From the NCBI RefSeq assembly GCF_017299535.1, contig NZ_CP071238.1:2294001-2358000 (forward strand): a DNA stretch of 64,000 nt. The letters are read 5' to 3'. This document shows positions 35,894-45,610 of the stretch, piece by piece. The translations under genes were made by a program, and so were the position numbers. The notes beneath the pieces are model-generated. The model had not been told where the DNA came from. It did not search any database and worked only from the letters and a program-made list of their open reading frames with translations. The number at the start of each line of letters is the position of its first letter. Position 1 is the stretch's first letter. The DNA comes from Serratia marcescens subsp. marcescens ATCC 13880 (GTDB lineage Bacteria > Pseudomonadota > Gammaproteobacteria > Enterobacterales > Enterobacteriaceae).

Positions 35894-35951
35894 TCACATA
35901 ATCCGTGTAGGTTACTATCGCGAACATTATTGAGTCAGTGAATCCATAATA

Positions 35952-36845
35952 ATGACAAATGAAGACATTTTTTTTATTGAAGAGCTAATTGAGTGGGTGG
36001 AGATACATCTGGAGAAACGGCCAAACCTGGATGAAGTTGCGCGTATTTCGGGCTATTCCAAGTGGCATCTGCAGCGTAAATTCAAGCGTATTACCGGCAT
36101 TCAACTCGCCACCTATATCCGTTCGCGCATCCTGACACGCGCCGCGGTGGCGCTGCGTATCACCCGTCGCTCCATCATCGACATCTCCGATGAGCTGGGC
36201 TTCGACTCTCAGCAGACTTTTACCCGCATGTTCAAGCAGCGCTTCGGCACTACCCCCAATCGCTACCGCTCGATGGAGCACTGGGACGTGAAAAACCTGA
36301 TGCCGCGCTTTAACTTCGAAGCCAGCTACGGCGCCGGTTATTACCCGGAAGTGAAGCGGCTGACGCTGCCCGACATGCAGTTGGTCGGCTTCACGCGCCG
36401 GCTGGATTTCGCCTCCGAACAGGAGCTGGAGTACTCGTCCTGCATGGCGATGAAGGACGAGATTTTCAACGACTTCTTCAAGGGGCTGCACGTTGACTGT
36501 CGGCGGATTTACAGCATCTACTCCCCTCATGCCGGGGAGGGCGACGAGCTCTCATCCACGCTGGTGATGGCGGTCGATCCTGAACACAGAAAGGATATTC
36601 TTTCCAACCATCAGATAGACACCTTCCATTTGCCGAGCCGCGAGTTTATCTCTATCAACCATAAGGGGTCGGCGAAAGAGTGTTTGCAGTTTTTCGGCTA
36701 CCTGATGTCGCATGTGATGCCGGGGTTGAAGGATGAAGTGCGCGGCAGTATGGAAATGGAGATCATTCAAACCAAAGAGTGGAATCCGGAATCCAAACTG
36801 CGCCAGATTGAAGTGGATTACACCTACCTGATCTCTATCGATTAA
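35952..36845 (+). CDS. Rob-like AraC-family regulator with GyrI-like C-terminal domain
   Basis: A 297-aa regulator. The N-terminal domain (about 8-110) has both AraC helix-turn-helices: GYSKWHLQRKFKRITG, nearly the recognition helix of MarA/SoxS/Rob, and FDSQQTFTRMFKQRFG. AVALRIT and YRSMEHWD are closer to Rob than to SoxS or MarA. The C-terminal half (about 120-297) looks like the GyrI-like effector domain of Rob. It is probably a Rob paralogue binding mar/sox/rob boxes. It sits opposite to and between rsxC and rsxD, which encode parts of the SoxR-reducing complex. It ends 33 bp from the convergent rsxC. Confidence 0.88.
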   Translation: MTNEDIFFIEELIEWVEIHLEKRPNLDEVARISGYSKWHLQRKFKRITGIQLATYIRSRILTRAAVALRITRRSIIDISDELGFDSQQTFTRMFKQRFGTTPNRYRSMEHWDVKNLMPRFNFEASYGAGYYPEVKRLTLPDMQLVGFTRRLDFASEQELEYSSCMAMKDEIFNDFFKGLHVDCRRIYSIYSPHAGEGDELSSTLVMAVDPEHRKDILSNHQIDTFHLPSREFISINHKGSAKECLQFFGYLMSHVMPGLKDEVRGSMEMEIIQTKEWNPESKLRQIEVDYTYLISID

Positions 36846-36878
36846 ACGGCGCCCGGCGTCAGCCAGGCGCCGCTGTCA

Positions 36879-38966
36879 TCATTTGTCTTCCGTTTCCGCC
36901 GCCAGCGATTCCCTGGCGGCTTTTTTGGCTTTGGCGCGGGCGATAGCCGCCGCGACCGCCGCCTTGCGCGGGTCTTCTTCGGCTGCCGCCGGCGCCGGTT
37001 CCGCCGGTGCAGAGGCATCCGCCTGTTGCGCCGCTTTCTTGGCTTTTACGCGCGCCAGTGCCGCCGCGACCGCCGCCTTGCACGGATCTTCTTCGGCTGC
37101 AACCGGCGCCGGTTCCGCTGGAGCAGGGGCATCCGCCTGCTGCTCTGCCTTTTTGGCCTTCACGCGCGCCAGGGCGGCCGCAACGGCCGCTTTGCGCGGA
37201 TCGTCCTCTGTTGCTGCCGGGGCGGAGCTGTCTGCGGCCGGCGCCTCTTTACGCGCTTTCACACGGGCCAGCGCCGCGGCCACGGCGGCTTTACGCGCGT
37301 CGTCGCCGGCGGTCGCCGGTGGCGCTTCCGTTTCCACCTCGGCAGCCAGCTGGGCACGACGTTCGCGCGCCTGCGCTTTACGCGCTTCGCGGGCGGCGAT
37401 CATCTCGCTGTTGTCCGGCTGCTGGCCGTTGACCGGCGTAACCGCCGCTTCGGCATTCTTGCTGCGCACGCGCGCCAGCGCGGCCTGCACTGCGCCCTGA
37501 TCGTCGTCGGTCAGTTTGACGGCGGCCTTTTTATGTCGCTCTTCACGCGCCAGTTTTTCACGCTCCAGACGCGCCAGCTTGGCCTCGTAACGCGCCTTGG
37601 CCTCGGCGGTGCGCGCCGCTTCCAGATCGATAGCCTTGATTTCGGCCTTTTCCTGCCGGTAGTACTGCACCAGCGGGATATTGCTGGGGCAGACGAACGC
37701 GCAGGCGCCGCATTCGATGCAGTCGAACAGGTTATGGTTGCGCGCCTTGTCGTGCTCCTGTCCACGGCTGAACCAGTACAGCTGTTGTGGCAGCAGCCCG
37801 GCAGGGCAAGCGTCTACGCACAGGCCGCAGCGGATGCAGGACTGCTCCGGTTCCTGCGGCGTCATTTCATCCACCGTCGGCGCCAGAATGCAGTTGCTGA
37901 TCTTGACGATCGGCACGTTCAGCGCGGGCAGGGTGAAGCCCATCAGCGGGCCGCCCATGACCACCATCTGCTGCGCCTGCGGGCGGAAACCGGTGAAGTC
38001 AAGCAGGTGCTGCACCGGCGTGCCAATGCGCGCCCACAGGTTGCCGGGGCGCTCGATCGCCTCGCCGGTCAGGGTAACTACGCGCTCAATCAGCGGTTCG
38101 CCGTCGACGATCGCTCGCTTGATGGCGAAGGCGGTGCCGACGTTTTGCATCAATACGCCGATAGCGGAGGAGTGCTTGCCGTGCGGCACTTCCTTGCCGG
38201 TCAAAATTTTGGTCAGCTGCTTGGCGCCGCCGGACGGGTATTTGGTCGGGATGACGCGCAGCGCAATGCCGGACTGGCCGCGCAACGCCAGTTTCAGCGC
38301 CGCGATTGCCTCCGGCTTGTTGTCTTCGATGCCGATCAGCGTGACCTTGGGCTGCAGAATGTGTTGCAGGATCTGCGTGCCTTCAATGATCTGATCGGCA
38401 TGTTCCTGCATCAGGCGGTCGTCGGCGGTGATGTACGGCTCGCACTCGGCGGCGTTGAGGATCAGCGTTTCCACGCCGCTCATGCCGCCTTGCAGCTTGC
38501 TGGCGGTCGGGAAACCGGCGCCGCCCAGGCCGGCGATGCCGGCCTGATGAATACGTTGAATCAGTTCCGTGGCGGGCGATTGGCGATAGTCCGCCACCGG
38601 ATCGCGCTCGCACCAGCGGTCTTCCCCGTCTGCCTCGATAATCACGCACAGCTCCGTCAGCCCGGACGGGTGAGCGGTGATGTGCGGGGTAATGGCGCTG
38701 ACGGTGCCCGAGGTCGGGGCATGCACCGGCACGGTGCGCCCGCGGCCGACGGTCAGCGGTTGGCCTTTCAACACCCGATCGCCGGCGCTGACGCACAGCT
38801 CGCCTTCCGGCCCCAAATGCTGCTGCAGCGGAATGATAAAGGTCTTGGGCAGGGGCGCGACACGCAGCGGCGCACCGCTGGACTGCGTTTTCATTTCCGG
38901 TGGATGGATCCCGCCGTCGAAATCCCAGATCCGGTCTTTTTTAAAGGCGGCGAACAGATTAAGCAT
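36879..38966 (-). CDS. rsxC: Electron-transport complex subunit RsxC
   Basis: A 695-aa membrane-associated subunit resembling RnfC. The N-terminal NADH/flavin-binding region ([31 protein letters not shown]) comes first, then two 4Fe-4S clusters ([17 protein letters not shown] and [16 protein letters not shown], about 370-420). The C-terminal third is an Ala/Lys/Glu-rich tail with tandem repeats ([19 protein letters not shown] units). The ATG at 38966 overlaps rsxB by 8 bp. Its stop is 33 bp from the convergent Rob-like gene, so the rsxABC message ends here. Confidence 0.96.
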   Translation of the reverse strand: MLNLFAAFKKDRIWDFDGGIHPPEMKTQSSGAPLRVAPLPKTFIIPLQQHLGPEGELCVSAGDRVLKGQPLTVGRGRTVPVHAPTSGTVSAITPHITAHPSGLTELCVIIEADGEDRWCERDPVADYRQSPATELIQRIHQAGIAGLGGAGFPTASKLQGGMSGVETLILNAAECEPYITADDRLMQEHADQIIEGTQILQHILQPKVTLIGIEDNKPEAIAALKLALRGQSGIALRVIPTKYPSGGAKQLTKILTGKEVPHGKHSSAIGVLMQNVGTAFAIKRAIVDGEPLIERVVTLTGEAIERPGNLWARIGTPVQHLLDFTGFRPQAQQMVVMGGPLMGFTLPALNVPIVKISNCILAPTVDEMTPQEPEQSCIRCGLCVDACPAGLLPQQLYWFSRGQEHDKARNHNLFDCIECGACAFVCPSNIPLVQYYRQEKAEIKAIDLEAARTAEAKARYEAKLARLEREKLAREERHKKAAVKLTDDDQGAVQAALARVRSKNAEAAVTPVNGQQPDNSEMIAAREARKAQARERRAQLAAEVETEAPPATAGDDARKAAVAAALARVKARKEAPAADSSAPAATEDDPRKAAVAAALARVKAKKAEQQADAPAPAEPAPVAAEEDPCKAAVAAALARVKAKKAAQQADASAPAEPAPAAAEEDPRKAAVAAAIARAKAKKAARESLAAETEDK
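36915..37300 (-). repeat. In-frame tandem repeats at the rsxC 3' end
   Basis: Four related units with a period of about 114 bp (the last spacing shorter), each encoding [20 protein letters not shown] followed by an Ala/Pro/Glu-rich linker. One copy reads DPCK instead of DPRK. Copy number in this part of rsxC varies between enterobacteria. Confidence 0.8.
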
Positions 38967-39531
38967 GTTGCTCCACGTGGATCACTTGCACCGGGATCGT
39001 CTTCATGTCCCACTTCCAGTTGGCGGTGGTGGTAGCGACCGGTCTCATTTCAATACAGTCGGTAGGGCAAGGTGCGACGCACAGATCGCAGCCGGTACAG
39101 AGGTCGGTGATGACGGTGTGCATGGCGCGGGTGGCGCCGACGATGGCGTCCACCGGGCAGGCCTGAATGCACTTGGTGCAGCCGATGCAGTTGGCCTCGT
39201 CGATATAGGCCACTTTACGCTCCGGCTCGGCGGCGGCTTCGCTGCCCAGCGGCTGCGGCTCTACGTTGAGCAGCTCCGCCAGTTTCAGCATCACCTGTTC
39301 GCCGCCCGGCGCGCATTTGTTGATCATCTCGCCGTTGGCCACCGCCTCGGCATAGGGGCGACAGCCGGGGTAGCCGCACTGCCCGCACTGGCTCTGCGGC
39401 AGGATCGCGTCGACCTGCTCGGCGACCGGATCTTCTTCCACCTCAAAACGGCGCGCGGCGTAGCCCAGCACCAGTCCGAACAGCAGCCCGAGCGCGCTCA
39501 AAGCCGCGATAGCTATCCACAACGCAGTCAT
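38959..39531 (-). CDS. rsxB: Electron-transport complex subunit RsxB
   Basis: A 190-aa iron-sulfur protein with one N-terminal membrane helix. A 4Fe-4S motif ([14 protein letters not shown]...CAPGG) is followed by two ferredoxin clusters ([18 protein letters not shown] and [18 protein letters not shown]). Start and stop overlap rsxA (1 bp) and rsxC (8 bp), so the three genes are translationally coupled. Confidence 0.97.
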   Translation of the reverse strand: MTALWIAIAALSALGLLFGLVLGYAARRFEVEEDPVAEQVDAILPQSQCGQCGYPGCRPYAEAVANGEMINKCAPGGEQVMLKLAELLNVEPQPLGSEAAAEPERKVAYIDEANCIGCTKCIQACPVDAIVGATRAMHTVITDLCTGCDLCVAPCPTDCIEMRPVATTTANWKWDMKTIPVQVIHVEQHA

Positions 39532-40112
39532 TAGAATTTCACCAGCCCGGTAAAGCCCATAAAGGCCAGCGACATCAGCCCGGCGGTGATCAGCGCGATC
39601 GAGGAGCCGCGGAACGGCGCCGGCACGTCGGCGACCGCCAGACGTTCGCGAATGGCGGCGAACAGCACCATCACCAGCGAGAAACCGGCGGCGGCGCTGA
39701 AGCCGTAAACGGCGGACTGCAGGAAGTTATAGCCGAGGTTGACGTTTAGCAACGCTACGCCCAGCACCGCACAGTTGGTGGTGATCAGCGGCAGGAAGAT
39801 GCCCAGCAGGCGGTAGAGCGCCGGGCTGGTCTTGCGCACCACCATCTCGGTGAACTGAACGACGACGGCGATCACCAGAATGAAGGAGAGCGTGCGCAGA
39901 TACACCAGATCCAGCGGAACCAGAATAAAGGTGTTGATCACCCAGGCGCTGACGGAGGCCAGCGTCATGACGAAGGTGGTGGCCATTCCCATGCCGATGG
40001 CGCTTTCCAGCTTCTTGGAAACGCCGAGGAACGGGCACAGGCCAAGAAACTTCACCAGAACGAAGTTGTTCACCAGTACGGTGCCGACAAACAGGAGCAG
40101 GTATTCGGTCAT
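39531..40112 (-). CDS. rsxA: Electron-transport complex subunit RsxA
   Basis: A 193-aa inner-membrane protein with six helices, paired with RsxE in the complex core. [18 protein letters not shown] and [16 protein letters not shown] carry the conserved cysteines thought to hold an iron-sulfur centre. First gene of the rsxABC half-operon; 135 bp separate it from ydgK on the same strand, which probably contains its promoter. Confidence 0.97.
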   Translation of the reverse strand: MTEYLLLFVGTVLVNNFVLVKFLGLCPFLGVSKKLESAIGMGMATTFVMTLASVSAWVINTFILVPLDLVYLRTLSFILVIAVVVQFTEMVVRKTSPALYRLLGIFLPLITTNCAVLGVALLNVNLGYNFLQSAVYGFSAAAGFSLVMVLFAAIRERLAVADVPAPFRGSSIALITAGLMSLAFMGFTGLVKF

Positions 40113-40247
40113 TGCGATGCCTAAAAAAATAAAAGCCGCCTATTATCGGGAATCGGCGGCCGGACGACAACATATGAATCGCAGGGGTATTGCCTTTTTT
40201 GGCGAAAATTTACACAAAAACCCCGATAAAACGTGCTGCAATCGCCA

Positions 40248-40688
40248 TTAACGTTCGGTAAAGGTGCCTTTGACCCGTTGCGAGCGCTTGATATAAGGCA
40301 CCAGCAGCGCCGCCATCAGCAGCGGCCAGCCGAGGCTGCGCACCGCCACTTCATCCGGCACCGGCGCAAAGGCGAAGGCTTTCACCGCCAGGATCACCGT
40401 GATCAGCAGCCATAACAAGAACAGTTTGGGGAAGCGCTGCGAGCGCTGGCAAAACAGAAACACCAGCCACAGGGTGAAGCCCCACATCAAAAGCGTGGTC
40501 AGCACCGAAAAGTACCATTGCAGGGTAAACGCCTGGGCGTTGGTCAACAGATAATCGCGCGACTCGGGCATGAAGATCGCCATGGCGTACAGGAGCAGCA
40601 TCAGGCTGGCGCTGAGCAGGGTGACGATCAGATAGGCCAGCGGGGCCAGCAACCAACCGCCGATACGAGTGTATTCAGCTTGAGACAT
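40248..40688 (-). CDS. ydgK: DUF2569 inner-membrane protein YdgK
   Basis: A 146-aa protein with four predicted transmembrane helices (about 12-40, 56-80, 88-107, 117-132), matching YdgK by GGWLLAPLAYLIVTLLS and position beside rsxA. Function unknown. The small cnu/blr genes that flank ydgK in E. coli were not found: the 222-bp gap to ydgJ encodes no Hha-like protein. Confidence 0.85.
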   Translation of the reverse strand: MSQAEYTRIGGWLLAPLAYLIVTLLSASLMLLLYAMAIFMPESRDYLLTNAQAFTLQWYFSVLTTLLMWGFTLWLVFLFCQRSQRFPKLFLLWLLITVILAVKAFAFAPVPDEVAVRSLGWPLLMAALLVPYIKRSQRVKGTFTER

Positions 40689-40910
40689 AAAGGCTTCCTG
40701 ATTGAAACGGGGATCACAGGCGGCATAGCTTAGCGGGTAATATAGGCTTCGTCATCTCTATCAAGCGGATAGCTCGGCATCGCGACGCCGGGCCGCACGT
40801 TTGGCTACTCCGGCCTCGCTTCGAATTAACATCTCATTTACTTCTTGTTCCATCCGGCCGCATGGTGTCAAATCGAAAGGGTCTGTCGTGAGCCAGCAAG
40901 AGGAAATCCC

Positions 40911-41951
40911 ATGGCTGAGAAAATTCGTGTCGGGCTGGTCGGTTACGGCTACGCCGGCAAAACCTTTCATGCGCCGCTGATTGCCGGTACGCCGGGGCTG
41001 GAGTTGGCCGCCGTCTCCAGCAGCGATGCCGGCAAAGTGCACGCCGACTGGCCGTCGATGACGGTGGTGGGGGATGCGCAAGCGCTGTTCGCCGATCCGG
41101 CCCTCGATCTGATCGTCATTCCTACCCCCAACGATACCCATTTCCCGCTGGCGCAGCAGGCGTTGGCCGCCGGCAAGCACGTGGTGGTGGATAAACCGTT
41201 TACCGTGACGCTGTCACAAGCGCAGGCGCTGCAACAGCAGGCGCAGCAGAGCGGTTTACTGCTGTCGGTGTTCCACAACCGCCGCTGGGACAGCGATTTC
41301 CTTACCCTTAAAGCGCTGTTAAAGGACGGTTCGCTGGGCGAGGTGGTGTATTTCGAGTCGCATTTCGATCGCTACCGGCCGCAGGTGCGCCAGCGCTGGC
41401 GTGAACAAGGCGGCGTCGGCAGCGGCATCTGGTTCGATTTGGGGCCGCATCTGCTCGATCAGGCGCTGCAACTCTTCGGCAAACCCGAACGGCTGTTTGT
41501 CGATCTGGGTGAGCTGCGGCCGGGGGCGCAGGCAGTGGACTATTTCCACGCGCTGCTAAGCTATGGCGATCGCCGTGTGGTGCTGCACGCCAGCATGCTG
41601 GCGGCGGCAGAGAGCCCGCGCTACGTGGTGCACGGCACCCGCGGCAGCTATGTCAAATACGGCCTCGATCCGCAGGAAGACCGACTGAAGGCCGGCGAGC
41701 GTCTGCCTCAGGCCGATTGGGGCTATGACATGCGCGAGGGTGTAGTGACGCTGTCACGTGACGATCTGCTGGCGGAGCAACCGCTGCTCAACATTCCCGG
41801 CAATTACCCGGCTTATTACGCGGCGGTGCGCGACGCGATCGCCGGTACAGGCGAAAACCCGGTGCCAGCCGCCGACGCCATCGCGGTGATGGCATTGATC
41901 GAACTGGGGCTGGAATCGGCCCGGCTGCAGCAGGCGCTGCCGGTGGTTTGA
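40911..41951 (+). CDS. ydgJ: Gfo/Idh/MocA-family oxidoreductase YdgJ
   Basis: A 346-aa NAD(P)-dependent dehydrogenase: Rossmann motif VGLVGYGYAGKTFHAPLI, the DKPFTVTLSQA (Glu/Asp-Lys-Pro) motif and a C-terminal alpha/beta domain with FHNRRWDSDFLTL and GSGIWFDLGPHLLDQAL (the His of the catalytic region). The substrate is unknown. The ATG at 40911 is preceded by AAGAGGAAATCCC. As in E. coli it lies near add, but two genes intervene here. Confidence 0.95.
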   Translation: MAEKIRVGLVGYGYAGKTFHAPLIAGTPGLELAAVSSSDAGKVHADWPSMTVVGDAQALFADPALDLIVIPTPNDTHFPLAQQALAAGKHVVVDKPFTVTLSQAQALQQQAQQSGLLLSVFHNRRWDSDFLTLKALLKDGSLGEVVYFESHFDRYRPQVRQRWREQGGVGSGIWFDLGPHLLDQALQLFGKPERLFVDLGELRPGAQAVDYFHALLSYGDRRVVLHASMLAAAESPRYVVHGTRGSYVKYGLDPQEDRLKAGERLPQADWGYDMREGVVTLSRDDLLAEQPLLNIPGNYPAYYAAVRDAIAGTGENPVPAADAIAVMALIELGLESARLQQALPVV

Positions 41952-41969
41952 TACTGCCCATTTCTCTGT

Positions 41970-41994
41970 GCCCGGCGAAGCGTCGGGCCTTTTT
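41970..41994 (+). terminator. ydgJ terminator
   Basis: GCCCGGCG, an AAG loop and CGTCGGGC, then CTTTTT. It separates ydgJ from the following transporter gene. Confidence 0.85.
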
Positions 41995-42023
41995 ACGACT
42001 TTACGTGCAAGGAAATTCGTTTC

Positions 42024-43028
42024 ATGTCCTGGTTGCAGCGTTTGCGCATTGATAAATTTTTGCTGGTTCTGATTTTGGTGGTGATCGTCGCCTCGCTGTT
42101 CCCCTGCGAAGGCATCTGGAAAACCTTCTTTGAACACCTGACCACCGCGGCCATCGCGCTGCTGTTCTTTATGCACGGCGCCAAGCTGTCGCGCGAGGCG
42201 ATCATCGCCGGCATGAGTCACTGGAAGCTGCATCTGCTGGTGTTCCTCAGCACCTTTGCGCTGTTCCCGCTGCTCGGACTGGCGATGAACCTGCTGGTGC
42301 CGGGCATCATGACGCCGACGGTCTATCTCGGTTTCCTCTATCTGTGCGCGCTGCCGGCCACGGTGCAGTCGGCCATCGCTTTTACCTCGGCGGCAGGCGG
42401 CAACGTGGCGGCGGCGATCTGCAGCGCCTCGGCGTCGAGCATTCTTGGCGTGTTCCTGTCGCCGCTGCTGGTGGGGGCGTTGATGCATACTCAGGGCGGC
42501 AATACCGACGTGTTGCACGCCATCGGTTCAATCATTTTGCAATTGATGGTGCCGTTCGTGATCGGTCACCTGGCGCGGCCATTGATCGGCAAGTGGATCG
42601 ACCGTCATCGCAAGCTGATCAACCTGACCGACCGTTCGTCGATCCTGCTGGTGGTGTATACCGCGTTCAGCGCGGCGGTGGTGGAAGGGATTTGGCACCG
42701 CATCGACGGTTGGTCGCTGCTGACCATCCTGGTGATGTCGCTGGTGCTGCTGACGGTGGTGCTGGTGATCAACACCTACGCGGCGCGCTGGCTGGGCTTC
42801 AACACCGCCGATGAGATCACCATCGTCTTCTGCGGTTCTAAAAAGAGCCTGGCGAACGGCATTCCTATGGCCAACGTGCTGTTCCCGGCCGCGGCGGTGG
42901 GCGCCATGGTGCTGCCGCTGATGATTTTCCACCAGGTTCAACTGATGGTGTGCGCGGTGCTGGCGCAGCGCTATGCGCGTAAAACCGCCAAACAGCGGGC
43001 CGAGGCGGAGGCGCTGGCGGCCAAATAG
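42024..43028 (+). CDS. Bile acid:sodium symporter-family transporter (YfeH-like)
   Basis: A 334-aa inner-membrane protein with about ten helices, of the SBF-like family; closest recognised relative is E. coli YfeH. AIALLFFMHGAKLSREAI, ATVQSAIAFTSAAGGNVAAA and FCGSKKSLANGIPMANVLF form the conserved cross-over regions. The transported substrate is unknown. It starts at the ATG at 42024 after AAGGAAATTCGTTTC. It is inserted between ydgJ and add relative to E. coli. Confidence 0.88.
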   Translation: MSWLQRLRIDKFLLVLILVVIVASLFPCEGIWKTFFEHLTTAAIALLFFMHGAKLSREAIIAGMSHWKLHLLVFLSTFALFPLLGLAMNLLVPGIMTPTVYLGFLYLCALPATVQSAIAFTSAAGGNVAAAICSASASSILGVFLSPLLVGALMHTQGGNTDVLHAIGSIILQLMVPFVIGHLARPLIGKWIDRHRKLINLTDRSSILLVVYTAFSAAVVEGIWHRIDGWSLLTILVMSLVLLTVVLVINTYAARWLGFNTADEITIVFCGSKKSLANGIPMANVLFPAAAVGAMVLPLMIFHQVQLMVCAVLAQRYARKTAKQRAEAEALAAK

Positions 43029-43039
43029 GCCGCAGGCCG

Positions 43040-43585
43040 CTAACGGTGGCTCAGCGCGTCGAGCAGAAAGTCGGCGCGCTCGTCCGGTGAGGCGCGCGGC
43101 AGTTCTTGCAGCTGATAGCCATAGCGGCGATAGACGGCCACCATCGCCCGGTAGGTCAGCTCGGCTTCGGCGAAAGATTGTTTTCTCTCACTGTCCTGCG
43201 CGTAGATCGCTTGCCACGGCGGGGCGATGAACACCCTTTCGGCATAGCGAAAGGCGCCGATCGCCGCCGTCAAATGCGCGGGGATCGGCAGTCCGCACAG
43301 CGTGAGATACCCGGCGATATCCGGCAGCCCGCGATCGAAGAACCAGCATGTTTCCCCCGTCGCTTCGCGCCATGAGCGCAGTTCCCAATCGAGCATCCGC
43401 TCGGCGAAGGCCTGGCGATCGCCCCACGGCAGCGCATGGCCGCCGATACTCACCTGATCCTGAATAATCGCCCGGCCGGCCTCCTGCGAGTGCGGAAAGC
43501 CTCGGCGATGAAGAACGTCGATGAGCGTGCTTTTGCCCGAACCCGGGCCGCCGGTCAGCACGATGCGGCGTAGTTTGTCAGACAT
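43040..43585 (-). CDS. P-loop ATPase/kinase, AAA_28-like
   Basis: A 181-aa single-domain P-loop NTPase. Walker A is TGGPGSGKSTL (about 11-21); FFDRGLPDIAGYL could provide the Walker B Asp. The layout is that of AAA_28/NadR-type kinases. Substrate unknown. It converges with the YfeH-like gene (11-bp gap) and precedes add on the same strand by about 108 bp. Confidence 0.7.
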   Translation of the reverse strand: MSDKLRRIVLTGGPGSGKSTLIDVLHRRGFPHSQEAGRAIIQDQVSIGGHALPWGDRQAFAERMLDWELRSWREATGETCWFFDRGLPDIAGYLTLCGLPIPAHLTAAIGAFRYAERVFIAPPWQAIYAQDSERKQSFAEAELTYRAMVAVYRRYGYQLQELPRASPDERADFLLDALSHR

Positions 43586-43667
43586 GCGGAATTCCTCTCT
43601 TGCAACAGAGTGATGGAGTGAAAACAGCGATAAAGACGCGCAGGCGAAGAAAACGGGGGATGAGAAG

Positions 43668-43687
43668 AAGGCGCCGTTTGGCGCCTT
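43668..43687 (-). terminator. Hairpin after add
   Basis: AAGGCGCC and GGCGCCTT arms around a 4-nt loop just after the add stop; the minus strand continues CTTCTC, only moderately T-rich. Confidence 0.5.
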
Positions 43688-43693
43688 GGGAGA

Positions 43694-44692
43694 TTAGCCT
43701 TGAACTTTGGCGCGCAGTGCCTGTTTTTCCTGCTCGCTGAGGAAGGCCAGCTTCAGGCCGTTTTCCTGCGCGGTGCGGATTTCTTCCGGCGTCAGCCCGG
43801 CTTGCGGCGCGGCGACGCGGTATTCATGCTCGATCTCGATGCCCTGAACCGCCGGATCGTCGGTGTTGATCGACGCCAGCACGCCGTGGCGCAGGAAGGT
43901 GGCCAGCGGATGCTGCGCCAGCGACGGCACGGTGCTGGTCTGGATGTTGGAGGTCAGGCAGGATTCGATGCCGATGCCGTGTTCCGCCAGGAAGTCCATC
44001 AGAGCCGGATCTTCGACCGCTTTCACCCCGTGGCCGATACGTTCGGCGCCCAGCTCGCGGATCGCCTGCCAGATGCTTTCCGGGCCGGCGGCTTCGCCCG
44101 CGTGCACGGTGATGCGCAGGCCGGCGTCGCGCGCGCGGTTGAAGTGGCTGAGGAACAGGCTGCCGGGGAAGCCCAGCTCATCGCCCGCCAAATCCAGCGC
44201 GGTAATGCCGTCGCGGTGCGCCAGCAATCCTTCCAGTTCCTGCAGACAGGCGGCCTCGCCGAAGGTGCGGCTCATGATGCCGATCAGGCGAATGTCGATG
44301 TCGCGATCGCGGCAGCCCGAACGGATCCCATCGATCACCGCTTCCACCACGCCGGCGACCGGTAGTTGATGCTTCATCGCCATGTAGTAAGGGGAGAAAC
44401 GCAGCTCGGCATAGTGCAGGCCGGCGTTGGCAGCGTCCTCGACGTTTTCGTAAGCCACCCGGCGGCAGGCGTCCAGATCGCCCAGCACCGCCACGCCCCA
44501 GTCCAGTTTCTGCAGGAAGCTGACCAGATCCGGTTCGGCATGGGTGATCTGCACGTGCGGGCGCAGGCTCTCCAAATCATTGGCCGGCAGGGCGAGATTG
44601 AACTGGCGACCGAGGTCGAGAATGGTCTGCGCGCGGATGTTGCCGTCGAGATGGCGGTGAATGTCGGTAAGCGGTAGGCGGGGATCGATCAT
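43694..44692 (-). CDS. add: Adenosine deaminase
   Basis: Add converts adenosine and deoxyadenosine to inosine and deoxyinosine in the cytosol. The 332-aa product has the zinc ligands [10 protein letters not shown] (two His), [13 protein letters not shown] (His and catalytic Glu), the catalytic His in GHGVKA and Asp in NTDDPAVQG. The ATG at 44692 matches the E. coli start; a GTG three codons upstream is less likely. Confidence 0.97.
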   Translation of the reverse strand: MIDPRLPLTDIHRHLDGNIRAQTILDLGRQFNLALPANDLESLRPHVQITHAEPDLVSFLQKLDWGVAVLGDLDACRRVAYENVEDAANAGLHYAELRFSPYYMAMKHQLPVAGVVEAVIDGIRSGCRDRDIDIRLIGIMSRTFGEAACLQELEGLLAHRDGITALDLAGDELGFPGSLFLSHFNRARDAGLRITVHAGEAAGPESIWQAIRELGAERIGHGVKAVEDPALMDFLAEHGIGIESCLTSNIQTSTVPSLAQHPLATFLRHGVLASINTDDPAVQGIEIEHEYRVAAPQAGLTPEEIRTAQENGLKLAFLSEQEKQALRAKVQG

Positions 44693-44828
44693 GCTGGGCA
44701 CTCGCTAATTTATCGTAGGTAAAGTGCAGAACAGTATAAAAACAAATGAATGAAACTTGCCATTTCGTTGCATAAAAAAGTGATGTGAATCACAAATAAT
44801 GCGCGATATATCGCATTATCGTCGCGAA

Positions 44829-45584
44829 TCAGGCTTTCAACACGCTGACGCCCGCCTGCTGCAACGGCGCGATCAGTGCGTCATCGGTAGCCCGCTCAAC
44901 GATGACGGTGTGCGCCAGCGTAATATCGCCGATCGCATACTGCGAGGCGGCGTTAAGCTTGGCGGCGGAGGCCAGCACCACGGTTTCCGCCGCGCGGGCC
45001 GCCAGCGCGCGTTTGATGTAGGCCTCCTCCAGATCGCCGGTGCTCAGACCTGCAGTGGGGTGCACGCCGGTCACGCCCATGAAATAAATATCGGCGCGGA
45101 TATGCGACATCGCTTCTACGGCGGCGGCGCCGACGCTGACGATCGAATGCTTGTACAGCCGGCCGCCGATCAGGATCACCTCGACGGTGGGGTGATCGAC
45201 CAACCCCACGGCGACGCTGGGGCTGTGGGTGACGATGGTGGCGTTGAGGTTGGCCGGCAGTTGCCTGACCAGCTCTGCGGAGGTGGTGCCGCCGTCGATG
45301 ATCACCACCTGGCCGGGGGCGATCAGCGCCGCCGCCGCTTTGGCGATCGCGCGTTTGGCGCCGGATTCCAAGTGATTGCGTTCGGCGAAGCTGGCGATGG
45401 CGGAAGAAACCGGCAGGGCACCGCCATGCACCCGTTGCAGCAACCCCTCGGCGTCCAGTTCACGCAGATCGCGCCGGACCGTATCTTCCGACAGCCCGAA
45501 CATCTCGCTGAGCTGTTTGGCCAAGACCTGACCATCCTGGGCCAGTTTTTCCAAAATGATCTTCTTGCGTTGGCTGGTCAACAT
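44829..45584 (-). CDS. DeoR/GlpR-family repressor
   Basis: A 251-aa regulator with the DeoR winged helix (MLTSQRKKIILEKLA, QLSEMFGLSEDTVRRDLREL) and a C-terminal phosphosugar-binding domain (VVIIDGGTTSAELVRQLP, IGGRLYKHSIVSVG). The ATG at 45584 is 7 bases after AGAGGA; a second ATG two codons upstream is too close to it. It is divergent from a Nudix gene with 10-bp-phased repeats at the shared promoter, so it probably controls the Nudix-DUF4406 pair. Ligand unknown, likely a phosphosugar. Confidence 0.88.
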   Translation of the reverse strand: MLTSQRKKIILEKLAQDGQVLAKQLSEMFGLSEDTVRRDLRELDAEGLLQRVHGGALPVSSAIASFAERNHLESGAKRAIAKAAAALIAPGQVVIIDGGTTSAELVRQLPANLNATIVTHSPSVAVGLVDHPTVEVILIGGRLYKHSIVSVGAAAVEAMSHIRADIYFMGVTGVHPTAGLSTGDLEEAYIKRALAARAAETVVLASAAKLNAASQYAIGDITLAHTVIVERATDDALIAPLQQAGVSVLKA

Positions 45585-45610
45585 GGCCATTTCCTCTCAA
45601 ACTTCCTATG

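Noticed and set aside
37026-39035. A 669-codon open frame antisense to rsxC
   Set aside because: It is a shadow of rsxC and rsxB in a GC-rich genome; its composition (His/Arg/Gln/Gly-rich) is not protein-like and rsxC is unmistakable.
40761-40853. A 30-codon frame on the minus strand (MEQEVNEMLIRSEAGVAK...)
   Set aside because: No ribosome site and no resemblance to the cnu or blr genes expected near here in E. coli.
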